In this document: positions 9,731-17,283 of the stretch, piece after piece
Layout of the letters: each line of letters opens with the position of its first letter
Position numbering within the stretch: the first letter of the stretch is position 1
Origin: Alloyangia pacifica
GTDB lineage: Bacteria; Pseudomonadota; Alphaproteobacteria; Rhodobacterales; Rhodobacteraceae
Length of the DNA: 64,000 nucleotides
NCBI RefSeq assembly: GCF_900116195.1
Contig: NZ_FOZW01000005.1
Location: forward strand, 186,001-250,000
Reading direction: 5' to 3'
Notes under the pieces: generated by a model
Databases searched by the model: none
The model's input: the letters and a program-made list of their open reading frames with translations, nothing else
What the model was told of the DNA's origin: nothing
Made by a program: the position numbers and the translations under genes

Positions 9731-10578
9731 CCCGACATCCCGGCCAGCTTTCAACGGTGCTGACCTGCCTGCTTCTGGCGGCGGGGCTGTTGGTCGCTGC
9801 CGTGGGAACCGCGCAGGCGCAATCTGCGGGTTCGGACCTGCTGGGCGCGATCGGCGATGCGCTGAGCTCCGCCCCCGCCGGATCGGATGAGCGCGCTTCG
9901 CTCTCGGGGCGGATCATCCAGCTCATCGCGGCGATGACCGTGCTGTCGCTGGCGCCGGGGCTGCTGGTCATCATGACCAGTTTCACCCGCTTCGTGATCG
10001 TCTTTTCCATGCTGCGCTCGGCACTCGGCCTGAACCAGACGCCGCCCAACATGGTGCTGACCTCCATGGCGCTGTTCATGACCTTCTTCGTCATGCAGCC
10101 GGTGTTCGAGGATGCCTGGGAAGGCGGCGTGCAACCGCTGATGGAGAACTCGATCACCGAGGAGCAGGCGCTGGCAAGGATCGGCCAGCCGTTCAAGACC
10201 TTCATGTACGCCAACACCCGCGAGAAGGACATCGCGCTCTTCCACGACATCGCCGCGCGCAGCGATGCGGGCGGCGCGGAGGTCGACCCCGGCCCCCTGC
10301 CCGAGGGTGCCGAGGCGGTCGGCTGGCGCGAGCTGGTGCCGGCCTTCATGATCTCGGAGCTGCGCCGCGCCTTCTCGATCGGCTTCCTGATCTACCTGCC
10401 CTTCCTGGTGATCGACCTGATCGTCGCCTCGGTGCTGATGAGCGCGGGCATGATGATGCTGCCGCCGGTGCTGATCTCGCTGCCGTTCAAGGTGATCTTC
10501 TTCGTGCTGATCGACGGCTGGTACATGCTGGCCGGAAGCCTGATGGAAAGTTATCTGCCGCTCTCCGGAGCGGGCTGA
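9727..10578 (+). CDS. fliP: Flagellar export gate protein FliP
   Basis: A 283-residue protein with a cleavable-type signal (about residues 10-32), then the FliP core: MTVLSLAPGLLVIMTSFTRFVIVFSMLRSALGLNQTPPNMVL and a C-terminal LPFLVIDLIVASVLMSAGMMMLPPVLISLPFKVIFFVLIDGW. FliP forms the pentameric core of the export gate with FliQ and FliR. The true start is the ATG at 9727 overlapping the fliN stop; the much longer open frame upstream of it is a shadow of fliH and fliN. It is the only export-gate subunit in the window; fliQ, fliR, flhA and flhB are not here. Confidence 0.95.
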   Translation: MTRHPGQLSTVLTCLLLAAGLLVAAVGTAQAQSAGSDLLGAIGDALSSAPAGSDERASLSGRIIQLIAAMTVLSLAPGLLVIMTSFTRFVIVFSMLRSALGLNQTPPNMVLTSMALFMTFFVMQPVFEDAWEGGVQPLMENSITEEQALARIGQPFKTFMYANTREKDIALFHDIAARSDAGGAEVDPGPLPEGAEAVGWRELVPAFMISELRRAFSIGFLIYLPFLVIDLIVASVLMSAGMMMLPPVLISLPFKVIFFVLIDGWYMLAGSLMESYLPLSGAG

Positions 10579-10600
10579 CACACATGATTGGAGCCGCCAG

Positions 10601-11656
10601 ATGGCTGTAGCGAACGTCCAACGCACCACGACGACCAACCCCGCCGGTCAGGCCGCGCGGCGCAAGCTGAGCGGACCGCAGAAGGCCGCGATCCTGTTTC
10701 TGTGCCTTGGCGAAAAGCGCGGCTCGGCGCTGATGCAGCAGCTCGACGACGACGAGATCCAGCGCGTCACCCGCGCCATGTCCGGCCTCGGCTCGATCTC
10801 GTCGGAAACCGTCGAGCAGGTGCTGTCGGATTTCGTCGAGGACATGACCAACGGCGGCGGCGTGGTGGGCTCCTTCGCGGTGGCCGAGAACCTGCTCCGC
10901 TCGCTGCTGCCCGGTGAACAGGTCGAGGGCATCCTCAAGGACATCCGCGGCCCGCTGAAGGAGCGCGACCTCTGGGCGCGGTTCAGCGGCCTGTCGGAGA
11001 ACGTCATCGCCAACTACCTTAAGGGCGAGCACGAGCAGACCATCGCCGCGATCCTCACCAACGTGAAAACCGACGTGGCGGCGAAGGTGCTGCCGCTGCT
11101 GGGGCCGGAGAAGATGAACAGCGTCGTCGAGCGGATGATCCGCATGGAGGCGGTGCCGCATCACATGATGCGCCAGATCGAGGAGTCGCTGCAGAGCGAT
11201 ATCATCAACGCGGGCGCCCAGCCGACAACGGCGGAACAGCACCAGCGCATGGCGGATCTCTTCAACAAGCTCGACCGCGGCGCCTTCGACGCCATGGCCC
11301 CGGCGCTGGAGACCTCGATCCCGGACTCCTTCGCGGCGATCAAGGCCAAGATGTTCACCTTCGAGGACCTGGTAAAGCTCGAGCCGATGGATCTTGCGCG
11401 GATCATGCGCGGCGTGCCCGGCAACACCCTGCCCACGGCGCTGCGCGGCGCAAGCCAGGACGCGCGCGACGCCTTCCTCAACGCCTTGCCCGGCCGCTCG
11501 CGCGACATGCTGATGGAAGAGATGGAGAGCATGGGGCCGGTGCGCCGCCGCGACGTGACCTCCGCGCAGACGCTGATGCTCGACTACGCGCGCACGCTGG
11601 CCGACGAAGACCAGATCAGCCTGCCGCTCGGCGACGAAGACGACGAGATGTACTGA
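10601..11656 (+). CDS. fliG: Flagellar motor switch protein FliG
   Basis: A 351-residue rotor protein whose C-terminal domain engages MotA. The N-terminal part (LSGPQKAAILFLCLGEKRGSALMQQLDDDEI) binds FliF. The middle region has EHEQTIAAIL where most FliG proteins have EHPQ. In the C-terminal domain, torque-helix charges align with E. coli FliG: ALRGA (Arg for Lys264), an Arg near position 281, a Glu pair for Asp288/289, and GPVR (Arg297). The protein ends with an acidic tail, LGDEDDEMY. It is the last gene of the fliF operon and converges on the DUF1217 gene with a shared 12-bp stem hairpin between them. Confidence 0.94.
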   Translation: MAVANVQRTTTTNPAGQAARRKLSGPQKAAILFLCLGEKRGSALMQQLDDDEIQRVTRAMSGLGSISSETVEQVLSDFVEDMTNGGGVVGSFAVAENLLRSLLPGEQVEGILKDIRGPLKERDLWARFSGLSENVIANYLKGEHEQTIAAILTNVKTDVAAKVLPLLGPEKMNSVVERMIRMEAVPHHMMRQIEESLQSDIINAGAQPTTAEQHQRMADLFNKLDRGAFDAMAPALETSIPDSFAAIKAKMFTFEDLVKLEPMDLARIMRGVPGNTLPTALRGASQDARDAFLNALPGRSRDMLMEEMESMGPVRRRDVTSAQTLMLDYARTLADEDQISLPLGDEDDEMY

Positions 11657-11667
11657 ACGGAAGCGCC

Positions 11668-11700
11668 GGGTTTCAGCGGAGCTTGTAGCCGCTGAAACCC
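11668..11700. terminator. Hairpin at the fliG / DUF1217 convergent end
   Basis: A perfect 12-bp inverted repeat (arms 11668-11679 and 11689-11700, GGGTTTCAGCGG and its complement, 9-base loop) lies just after the fliG stop and spans the stop and final codons of the minus-strand gene. Without a T tract it is not a textbook intrinsic terminator, but a stem this strong at a convergent junction most likely ends or protects the fliG transcript. Confidence 0.55.
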
Positions 11701-12494
11701 TGGATCGTGTCGATGTCGATGGTGACCGGCACGAAGCTGCCCGACGAGGCGCTCATCGCGCTGGATACGAGCGTCACCACGGAGTTGGTCGATACGGTAT
11801 CGCTGTTGGCGTCGCTGATCGCGGCGAACTTGCTCACCAGCGACTCGACATAATCCTCGTCGCCCAGCCTGTCGATGTCGACGCGCTCTGCCAGCAGCGC
11901 CGCCTGCCGGTCGATATCGCCGCTGGCAATCTCGTCCGGCAGCCCGAGCGCGGTCCGGATGAACTGCGCCATGTCCTCGTCCTTGAGGAGGTCATAGGCC
12001 GACTCGACAGTCGCGGCCTTGCGGCGGAACTGCAGCGCAAGGCCAAGCGCTTCGTTGTCGTCTGCCTTGGCGTTCACATAGGTGGTGTCGACATAGGCAT
12101 CGACGATCTTGGCCTTCCACTCAGGGTCGATGGTGTTGCTGTTCGACGTCCCTCCGTCGGTGAAGCCCATCGCCTCGTAGAAGACCTCGAAGCGATCGTC
12201 CGTCAGCTTGTTCACCAGCGCGTCATCTTCTTCGATGTCGCTTTTGAGGATCTTGCCCATCATCGCCTTGCCGAAGATCTGGTCCTCGAGGTCGTAGGCC
12301 TTCATCACGAAACTGTAGAGCCGGTAGTCGCCGATCAGGTCGTCCACCGTTTCGACGTTCTCGATGTTCTCCATGAAATAGGCGATCTCGCGCGCGTGCT
12401 GCGGTTCGCTTTCGATCATCTCGTGCTCCTTGTCCTCGGTCTTGCCGATGAGACGAAGGGCGAGCGACGCGGAGAGGCCGGACATGGAAATCAT
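11673..12494 (-). CDS. DUF1217-family flagellar-cluster protein
   Basis: A 273-residue acidic, soluble helical protein (MSGLSASLALRLIGKTEDKEHEMIESEPQHAREIAYFMENIENVETVDDLIGDYRLYSFVMKAYDL...). The phrase V-x-D-L-x-x-D-Y-R-L-x-x-F-V-M-K-A-Y-D-L is typical of DUF1217 proteins, found beside flagellar genes in Rhodobacterales and Rhizobiales. No signal peptide or membrane segment is visible. It overlaps flbT by four bases and is the last gene of the flagellin/flaF/flbT side. Its function is unknown; the repeated helical pattern suggests a structural or secretion-related flagellar role. Confidence 0.75.
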   Translation of the reverse strand: MISMSGLSASLALRLIGKTEDKEHEMIESEPQHAREIAYFMENIENVETVDDLIGDYRLYSFVMKAYDLEDQIFGKAMMGKILKSDIEEDDALVNKLTDDRFEVFYEAMGFTDGGTSNSNTIDPEWKAKIVDAYVDTTYVNAKADDNEALGLALQFRRKAATVESAYDLLKDEDMAQFIRTALGLPDEIASGDIDRQAALLAERVDIDRLGDEDYVESLVSKFAAISDANSDTVSTNSVVTLVSSAMSASSGSFVPVTIDIDTIQGFSGYKLR

Positions 12495-12925
12495 CTGTGG
12501 ATCCTCGGCAGATCTTCGGGGGAGACGGGGTCGAGACCTGCGGGGCCGAGCACTTCGACCTCGCGCTTCAAGAGCGGTCGCAGATCGCGCAGCGCGGTGA
12601 AGTACTCGCCCTGGCTGACGTTGTTCGCCGCCTCGAAGACATGGCTCGAGAGCTCGGCGGTGAACACGGTGGCCAGCTTCGCGAGCTGCTGCTGCGCTGC
12701 CTTAGTCAGGGAATCCCGGCGCTCCGGGTAGACCAGCGCGCTCTGGATAAGGAAATAGGCCGCACGGACGGGGGTCACGGCAGCCTCGGGTTTCAGCAGG
12801 TCGGTTTCGCGGATGATGTCGGCGCGGTTCTCGATGGTGAGCGTGGATTTCCGCCCGCCGTTGCGCATCATGCAGCCGTTGACGACGATCCGCTCAAAGG
12901 GTTTGAGAGTAAGATTGAGCGCCAT
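12491..12925 (-). CDS. flbT: Flagellin biosynthesis repressor FlbT
   Basis: A 144-residue protein beginning MALNLTLKPFERIVVNGCMMRNGGRKSTLTIENRADIIRETDLLKPEAAVTPVRAAYFLIQ, a clear FlbT sequence. In Caulobacter FlbT binds the 5' untranslated region of flagellin mRNA and limits translation until the hook is finished. The ATG at 12925 is chosen because it begins the family sequence; the 16 extra residues of the longer frame are shadow sequence from flaF. It overlaps flaF by 32 bases, the usual flaF-flbT pairing. Its likely target is the flagellin message at 13472-14368, which has a strong hairpin upstream of its start codon. Confidence 0.93.
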   Translation of the reverse strand: MALNLTLKPFERIVVNGCMMRNGGRKSTLTIENRADIIRETDLLKPEAAVTPVRAAYFLIQSALVYPERRDSLTKAAQQQLAKLATVFTAELSSHVFEAANNVSQGEYFTALRDLRPLLKREVEVLGPAGLDPVSPEDLPRIHR

Positions 12926-13331
12926 CTTGATCCACTGCCGTCGGCGCCGGGCGGGCGGCCGAGAGCCCTGCAAGAATGTTCTGGTTCACATCGATCAGCG
13001 CCGGGAGACCCGGGCCGCCGCCAAGAACGGAGCCGCAAGTGCGGTCCACCCAGAGCGAGATCGACAGGAGATTGGCGCGCAGCGCCTGCGGCAGCGCGTT
13101 GCTGTCGCTGGCCAGGTCCCCCCGAAGCCGCTCCCAGAGCCGCCGGTTCTGGACGACCGCATCGCGCAGCCCCCCGGAGAGCACGGCCAACCGGGCCAGC
13201 TTTTCGGATGACGCGGCCCAGTCTTGCTGGTGCTCGCGCATGGCGCCGGTGATGCGGGCGAAGACTCGCGCCTCGATCTGCCTCGGCGACTCGCTTTCGC
13301 GGATGGTACGCTTGTATGCGGAGATGCTCAT
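12894..13331 (-). CDS. flaF: Flagellin biosynthesis regulator FlaF
   Basis: A 145-residue helical protein with the FlaF pattern: MSISAYKRTIRESESPRQIEARVFARITGAM, then NRRLWERLRGDLASDSNALPQALRANLLSISLWVDR. In Caulobacter and Brucella, FlaF promotes flagellin synthesis or secretion and works against FlbT. It lies directly downstream of the flagellin gene, beyond a terminator hairpin, and upstream of flbT, so it may be transcribed partly by readthrough from flagellin. Confidence 0.93.
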   Translation of the reverse strand: MSISAYKRTIRESESPRQIEARVFARITGAMREHQQDWAASSEKLARLAVLSGGLRDAVVQNRRLWERLRGDLASDSNALPQALRANLLSISLWVDRTCGSVLGGGPGLPALIDVNQNILAGLSAARPAPTAVDQDGAQSYSQTL

Positions 13332-13410
13332 TGCCGTTCCTGCCTCTGCTCCCCCGACCTATCGCGGGGTGACTGTAAGCCGGGCCCGGTTTGTCCGATG
13401 CTCCGACGGA

Positions 13411-13434
13411 AAGGGGGCGCCTATGGCGCCCCCT
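13411..13434 (-). terminator. Flagellin transcription terminator
   Basis: A perfect 10-bp GC-rich hairpin, AGGGGGCGCC-TAT-GGCGCCCCCT on the plus strand (13412-13434), lies about 40 bases past the flagellin stop. Read on the minus strand it is followed by a short TTT. Its position between flagellin and flaF would let the abundant flagellin message end here while some transcription continues into flaF-flbT. Confidence 0.65.
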
Positions 13435-13471
13435 CCTTATGCCATCAGAAGTCGCGCATATTCCAGAGAAA

Positions 13472-14368
13472 TTACTGGAACAGCGACAGGATGCTCTGCG
13501 GCGAGGAGTTGGCGATCGACAGCGACTGCGTGGCCAGCTGCTGCTGGACCTGCAGCGCCTGCAGACGGGCCGCTTCCTCTTCCATATCGGCGTCAACCAT
13601 GGCGCCAACACCGGTGTCGATGTTGTCGGTCAGATTGTTGAGGAACTCCTGCTGGTTCTCAATCGACTTCTCGGCGATGCCGAGCGAGGTCGCCGCGTCG
13701 GTTGCGTCGTCGAATGCCGTTTTCGCGTCCGCAAGTGCCGTCTGCAGGTCCCCTGCCGACAAGGCTGCGTCCGAGACATCGATTGCGGACAGGCTCGCCA
13801 CGATCGACGAGAGATCGACCTTATTGAACGACATCGCGGTGGTATCGAGACCCCCGGTGCTGTCGCGCGTGATCCCGGTGACCACGCCGACGGCTGTTGC
13901 ACCAACCGACAGAGCAAGCACGCCGCCGGAAGTACCCAAGACAATGTTCTCTGCCTGTGCGGCATTGACCAGATCATCGCCGTTGAACGTCGCCTGCTGA
14001 ATGGTGTTCTTCATCTGGTTGATGAGACCGTTCAGTTCATCCTGGATCGCTTCGCGATCCACCGCGTCGCCCTGGGCGAAGGCCACACGCTCGGAGAAGG
14101 TTTCTGCCAGCGATGCAATCGACTCGGCACCCAGACGGGCGGTCGAGATCGAGTTCTTGGTCAGCGTGAGACCTTCGTCGATCGCCTTGTAGACCGAGCT
14201 GTCGGACGACATGGATTCAGAGATCGAGAAATATGCTGCGTTGTCCTTGCCCGACTGGATCTTCAGGCCGGTCGAGATACGGCTCTGAGTGCTCTCGAGG
14301 TTCTTGTTGATGCCGCGCAGCGTCGACAGCGCGTTCATCGCGCTTGCATTGGTATTGATGGAAGACAT
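13472..14368 (-). CDS. Flagellin
   Basis: A 298-residue filament subunit. The N-terminal D0/D1 segment (INTNASAMNALSTLRGINKNLESTQSRISTGLKI then GKDNAAYFSISESM) and the C-terminal coiled segment (ARLQALQVQQQLATQSLSIANSSPQSILSLF) are standard for short alphaproteobacterial flagellins. The middle (about residues 140-215) is variable, Ser/Thr/Ala-rich and surface exposed, hence a plausible site for O-glycosylation by the enzymes encoded at 33533-36717. Base composition is less GC-rich than its neighbours, as is common in highly expressed surface proteins. A 9-bp inverted repeat lies upstream, and flaF and flbT lie downstream. Confidence 0.95.
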   Translation of the reverse strand: MSSINTNASAMNALSTLRGINKNLESTQSRISTGLKIQSGKDNAAYFSISESMSSDSSVYKAIDEGLTLTKNSISTARLGAESIASLAETFSERVAFAQGDAVDREAIQDELNGLINQMKNTIQQATFNGDDLVNAAQAENIVLGTSGGVLALSVGATAVGVVTGITRDSTGGLDTTAMSFNKVDLSSIVASLSAIDVSDAALSAGDLQTALADAKTAFDDATDAATSLGIAEKSIENQQEFLNNLTDNIDTGVGAMVDADMEEEAARLQALQVQQQLATQSLSIANSSPQSILSLFQ

Positions 14369-14422
14369 TGTACCTGCTCCGATTTCTATCGTTGGTTCTT
14401 CGCCGTTCTAGCGAAAACGGTT

Positions 14423-14450
14423 CTGCCGTGGCATTGCCATACCACGGCAG
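14423..14450. promoter_or_regulatory. Inverted repeat upstream of flagellin (leader hairpin or operator)
   Basis: Arms CTGCCGTGG (14423-14431) and CCACGGCAG (14442-14450) form a perfect 9-bp inverted repeat with a 10-base centre. It begins 55 bases upstream of the flagellin start codon, in the 113-base gap to flgN. If transcription starts further upstream it would be a stable 5' leader hairpin, the kind of place FlbT acts in Caulobacter. If not, it is a candidate operator. No CTTG-type repeat is present in this gap, unlike other promoters in the cluster. Confidence 0.5.
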
Positions 14451-14481
14451 ATTGGAGCAGCTGGTTAAGCCAGAGTTAAAG

Positions 14482-14892
14482 TCAGATAGATTGATCGTAG
14501 CGTTGCGCGCGAGCTACGCTTTGTGGCGATTTTGTGCCATCCTTATCATAGACCCCACGCAAACTCTGGCGCTCACGGATCCGGTCGATCTCCTTGGCAA
14601 CCGCCCCGGTCGCCTCGGTCATCCGGCGCAACAGCGCGAGGTCGCTGTGGATCAGTTCGCGCAGGCCCGCGAGGCTGTCCCGCAGGCGTGCCGCAGCCGG
14701 ATCATCGCCTTCCAGAAGCACATCGGGCTCGGCAAAGGCCGCCTCGATCTCGGCGAGCAGTTCCTGCTTTCGCGGGAAGAGCTCCTCGACACGTGCAAGC
14801 TCGCCGCGGCCGATGGCGGCGATTTCGTCGCGCAGCAGGCGTGCGAGCCGGTCGATCAGCGCATGCGCGCGCGGGCGGGTCATCTGGGTCAT
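14482..14892 (-). CDS. flgN: FlgN-like flagellar chaperone
   Basis: A 136-residue helical protein (MTRPRAHALIDRLARLLRDEIAAIGRGELARVEELFPRKQELLAEIEAAF...) with the FlgN layout: an antiparallel helical hairpin carrying a PRKQELL-type segment, followed by a flexible C-terminal tail (LRGVYDKDGTK). FlgN escorts the hook-associated proteins FlgK and FlgL, both encoded in this cluster. Its ATGA overlap with flgJ and its place in the flgI-flgJ-flgN operon support the call. Sequence similarity in this family is weak, so the call rests largely on size, helix pattern and position. Confidence 0.65.
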   Translation of the reverse strand: MTQMTRPRAHALIDRLARLLRDEIAAIGRGELARVEELFPRKQELLAEIEAAFAEPDVLLEGDDPAAARLRDSLAGLRELIHSDLALLRRMTEATGAVAKEIDRIRERQSLRGVYDKDGTKSPQSVARAQRYDQSI

Positions 14893-15209
14893 GCATCGTC
14901 TCCACGGCGGGCGGCGGCACCATAGGCCGACATCGCCTGTTCCAGGTTGCGGGCGATCCCGGCGCCCCCCTGCTCAGCCAGTTCCTTGCCAAAGGCCTCG
15001 GCCAGGAAATAGCGCCAATGCTCCTCGGCCTTGCCGCCACCGAAGTCGCCAAGGTCCACCTCGCTCAACATCTCGTTGACCATCTCGGTGAGGAACATCG
15101 CCTCGAATTCCTTGGCGGCGCTGGCGGGTGCATCGGGCGCGACGGCCCCGGGCTGCGCGATCTGCGCGCCGGTCACCTGCAACGCGGCCATGGAGGTCTT
15201 TACGTCCAT
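14889..15209 (-). CDS. flgJ: Rod-binding protein, FlgJ N-terminal type (no muramidase domain)
   Basis: A 106-residue protein with the rod-binding motif AAKEFEAMFLTEMVNEML, the FlgJ N-terminal signature, and no C-terminal peptidoglycan hydrolase domain. Single-domain FlgJ proteins are usual in alphaproteobacteria, where a separate lytic enzyme opens the wall; none was recognised in the window. It lies 12 bases downstream of flgI and overlaps flgN. Confidence 0.88.
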   Translation of the reverse strand: MDVKTSMAALQVTGAQIAQPGAVAPDAPASAAKEFEAMFLTEMVNEMLSEVDLGDFGGGKAEEHWRYFLAEAFGKELAEQGGAGIARNLEQAMSAYGAAARRGDDA

Positions 15210-15221
15210 GCGGTCTCTCCC

Positions 15222-16334
15222 TCAGATGATCTCGAGATCGGCGTGCAATGCGCCGGCGGCCTTGATGGCCTGCAGGATGGAAATTGTCTGCGTCGCCGTC
15301 AGCCCGATGGCATTCAGCGCATCGACGAGCCGCTGCAGGCTGACGTCCGCCCCCTCGAGAATGGTGAAGTGGGTCTCCTGCTCGTCGACACCGACGGTCG
15401 TGCGCGGCACGACGACGGTGGTACCACCGATGGTGATCGGCTCGGGCTGGCTGACCTCCGGGTCCTCGCGCACCATCACGGTTAGACCGCCCTGGCTCAC
15501 CGCCACGCGATCGATCCGCACGTCCTCGCCGATGACGATGGTGCCCGAGCGCGCGTCGATCACCACCTTGGCCACGGCGTCGGGATCGACGCGGATGTTC
15601 TCGACGTCCGACATGATGCCGGCGATGTCGCCCTTGCCTGCTCCGTGCAGCGCCACCTCGACGGTGCCCGGATCGAGTGCCGTCGCGGTGTTGGTTCCCA
15701 TACGCTTGTTGATCGCATCGGCCATGCGGGTCGCTGTGGTGAAATCCGGGTTGCGCAGCGCAATGCGCACGGAGTTCAGGGACGACAGCACAAACTCGAC
15801 TTCGTTTTCCACCGTTGCGCCGTTTTCGATCCGCGCAACAGTCGGCACGCCCTCGACCACCGAGGCCGCCATGCCCTGCGCCGCGTAGCCTGCCACCGCG
15901 ATGGGCCCCTGCGCCACCGCGTAAACCTCGCCATCGGCCCCGGTCAGCGGCGTGACGATCAGCGTGCCACCGCGAAGCGAGGTCGCATCGCCAAGCGAGG
16001 AGACCACCACGTCAATCGGCGAGCCGAGCCGCGCGAAGGGCGGCAGCATGGCGGTGACCATGACGGCGGCGGTGTTGCTGGTCTTGATCTTATCGTCGGA
16101 CATATTGCCGACGCCGAGCCGTTCGAGCATCGCCTCGATGCTCTTTTCGGTGAACGGGCTGTTGCGTAGGCTGTCGCCCGTGCCGTTGAGCCCGACCACG
16201 AGGCCGTAACCTACAAGTTGGTTTTCCCGCACGCCCTCGAAGGTCGCGATGTCCTTGATCCGGACATCCGACGACGCGGGGAACGCCGCGAAGAGCGCCA
16301 CGATGGCGGCACCGAGACAGGCTGCGATACGCAT
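15222..16334 (-). CDS. flgI: Flagellar P-ring protein FlgI
   Basis: A 370-residue periplasmic protein that forms the P ring around the rod in the peptidoglycan layer. It has a signal peptide (MRIAACLGAAIVALFAAFPASS) and the FlgI hallmark DVRIKDIATFEGVRENQLVGYGLVVGLNGTGDS. The ATG at 16334 has AGGGAG upstream; a longer frame to 16403 would put extra residues before the signal and is rejected. It heads the operon flgI-flgJ-flgN and diverges from an orphan response-regulator-like gene. Confidence 0.94.
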   Translation of the reverse strand: MRIAACLGAAIVALFAAFPASSDVRIKDIATFEGVRENQLVGYGLVVGLNGTGDSLRNSPFTEKSIEAMLERLGVGNMSDDKIKTSNTAAVMVTAMLPPFARLGSPIDVVVSSLGDATSLRGGTLIVTPLTGADGEVYAVAQGPIAVAGYAAQGMAASVVEGVPTVARIENGATVENEVEFVLSSLNSVRIALRNPDFTTATRMADAINKRMGTNTATALDPGTVEVALHGAGKGDIAGIMSDVENIRVDPDAVAKVVIDARSGTIVIGEDVRIDRVAVSQGGLTVMVREDPEVSQPEPITIGGTTVVVPRTTVGVDEQETHFTILEGADVSLQRLVDALNAIGLTATQTISILQAIKAAGALHADLEII

Positions 16335-16518
16335 GGGACTCCCTAGGCTGCGGTCCTGTGTTCCAAGAACTAAACATCGAATTGCCAAACTATTCAACGA
16401 CATTTTGCAAACTAATCATGCTATCCTTGTGTATTGCTTGACCTTGAGAAAAATACTTCGCATGATCGTGGCATCCAAGCATGGATAACCAGTGTCGGTC
16501 GGCTTTCGGGAGAGCAGT
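16335..16518. promoter_or_regulatory. Divergent promoter region between flgI and the orphan regulator
   Basis: An AT-rich 184-base gap. It holds the short dyad GTTC-CAA-GAAC (16360-16370), which contains a minus-strand TTCTTG near flgI. It also holds three plus-strand CTTG words (16426, 16437, 16443), two of them 11 bases apart, near the regulator. These match the word seen in other promoter gaps of the cluster, so the regulator may control its own gene and flgI. Function is inferred. Confidence 0.45.
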
Positions 16519-17283
16519 GTGCATATCTATCTTTACGAGCCACGTTCAAATTCTTTCGGCAGCCTTCTGTCCGAGCTGGATGCGGCGCAATGGCAGCCGG
16601 TGGCCGTCAGTGATGACTTTTTCGAACGCGAGCTCGAACTTCTGAGCAGCGACGGTTACGCCGACAGGCCAGTGCTCCTGTCCGAACAGCCGCGCACCGT
16701 CGAGCACATCTTCCGTCTGCGCAAATCCGGTTGCCGCAACCCGATCCTCGTGCTGCGCGATCAGCGCGATCCCGAGGCGGCAATGGAAGCGCTGGACGCG
16801 GGCGCCGACGACGACATCGTCGGCCCGCTCACCGGCCCCGAACTGCGGTCCCGTGTCAACGCCATCACCCGGCGGTTCCACGGTCACGCGGCAGGATCGG
16901 TGAAGATCGGCGATATCACCGCCTATTTCGACGGGCGCGATCCGGATATCGCGGGCACGCCGATGCGCCTGTCGCAGCGCGAACTGGCGATTTTCCAGCA
17001 GATCGCGCTGGCCGCCCCGCGCGTGGTGTCGAAGTCGGTGATCTACGACGCGGTCTATGGCATGGCCGAGGACCAACCCTTCGACAAGGTGATCGACGTC
17101 TACATCTGCCGGATCCGCAAGAAGATCGAGGAAATGTCGCCTTCGGGCGATCCGCACATCCGCACGATCCGCGGTCGCGGCTACAAACTGGCACCCGGCG
17201 CCGAAGCGAGCCTCGAGACCGAGGCACCCCGCCTCAGCCTCGCCAGCACGTCACATGTAGTTCAGAAAGCTCAGGTTGGATAG
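16519..17283 (+). CDS. Orphan OmpR/CtrA-type transcription factor with degenerate receiver domain
   Basis: About 254 residues. The N-terminal half has receiver-like topology but no phosphorylation chemistry: the beta-3 region reads RPVLLSEQP with no aspartate, and the usual Lys-Pro after beta-5 is Gly-Pro (DDDIVGPLT). The C-terminal half is a strong OmpR-type winged helix (LSQRELAIFQQIALAAPRVVSKSVIYDAVYG, then VIDVYICRIRKKI and IRTIRGRGYKL), close to CtrA in style. I prefer the GTG at 16519, five bases after GGGAGAG; an upstream GTG at 16492 has no ribosome site. Rhizobial flagellar activators Rem and FtcR have similar architecture. No partner kinase is adjacent. The gene's last 33 bases overlap flgL on the opposite strand. 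Confidence 0.82.
   Translation: MHIYLYEPRSNSFGSLLSELDAAQWQPVAVSDDFFERELELLSSDGYADRPVLLSEQPRTVEHIFRLRKSGCRNPILVLRDQRDPEAAMEALDAGADDDIVGPLTGPELRSRVNAITRRFHGHAAGSVKIGDITAYFDGRDPDIAGTPMRLSQRELAIFQQIALAAPRVVSKSVIYDAVYGMAEDQPFDKVIDVYICRIRKKIEEMSPSGDPHIRTIRGRGYKLAPGAEASLETEAPRLSLASTSHVVQKAQVG

Noticed and set aside
14423-14450. A sigma-54 promoter (TGGCA...TTGC-like letters) upstream of flagellin
   Set aside because: The spacing does not fit the -24/-12 consensus on either strand, and the letters are explained by the inverted repeat.
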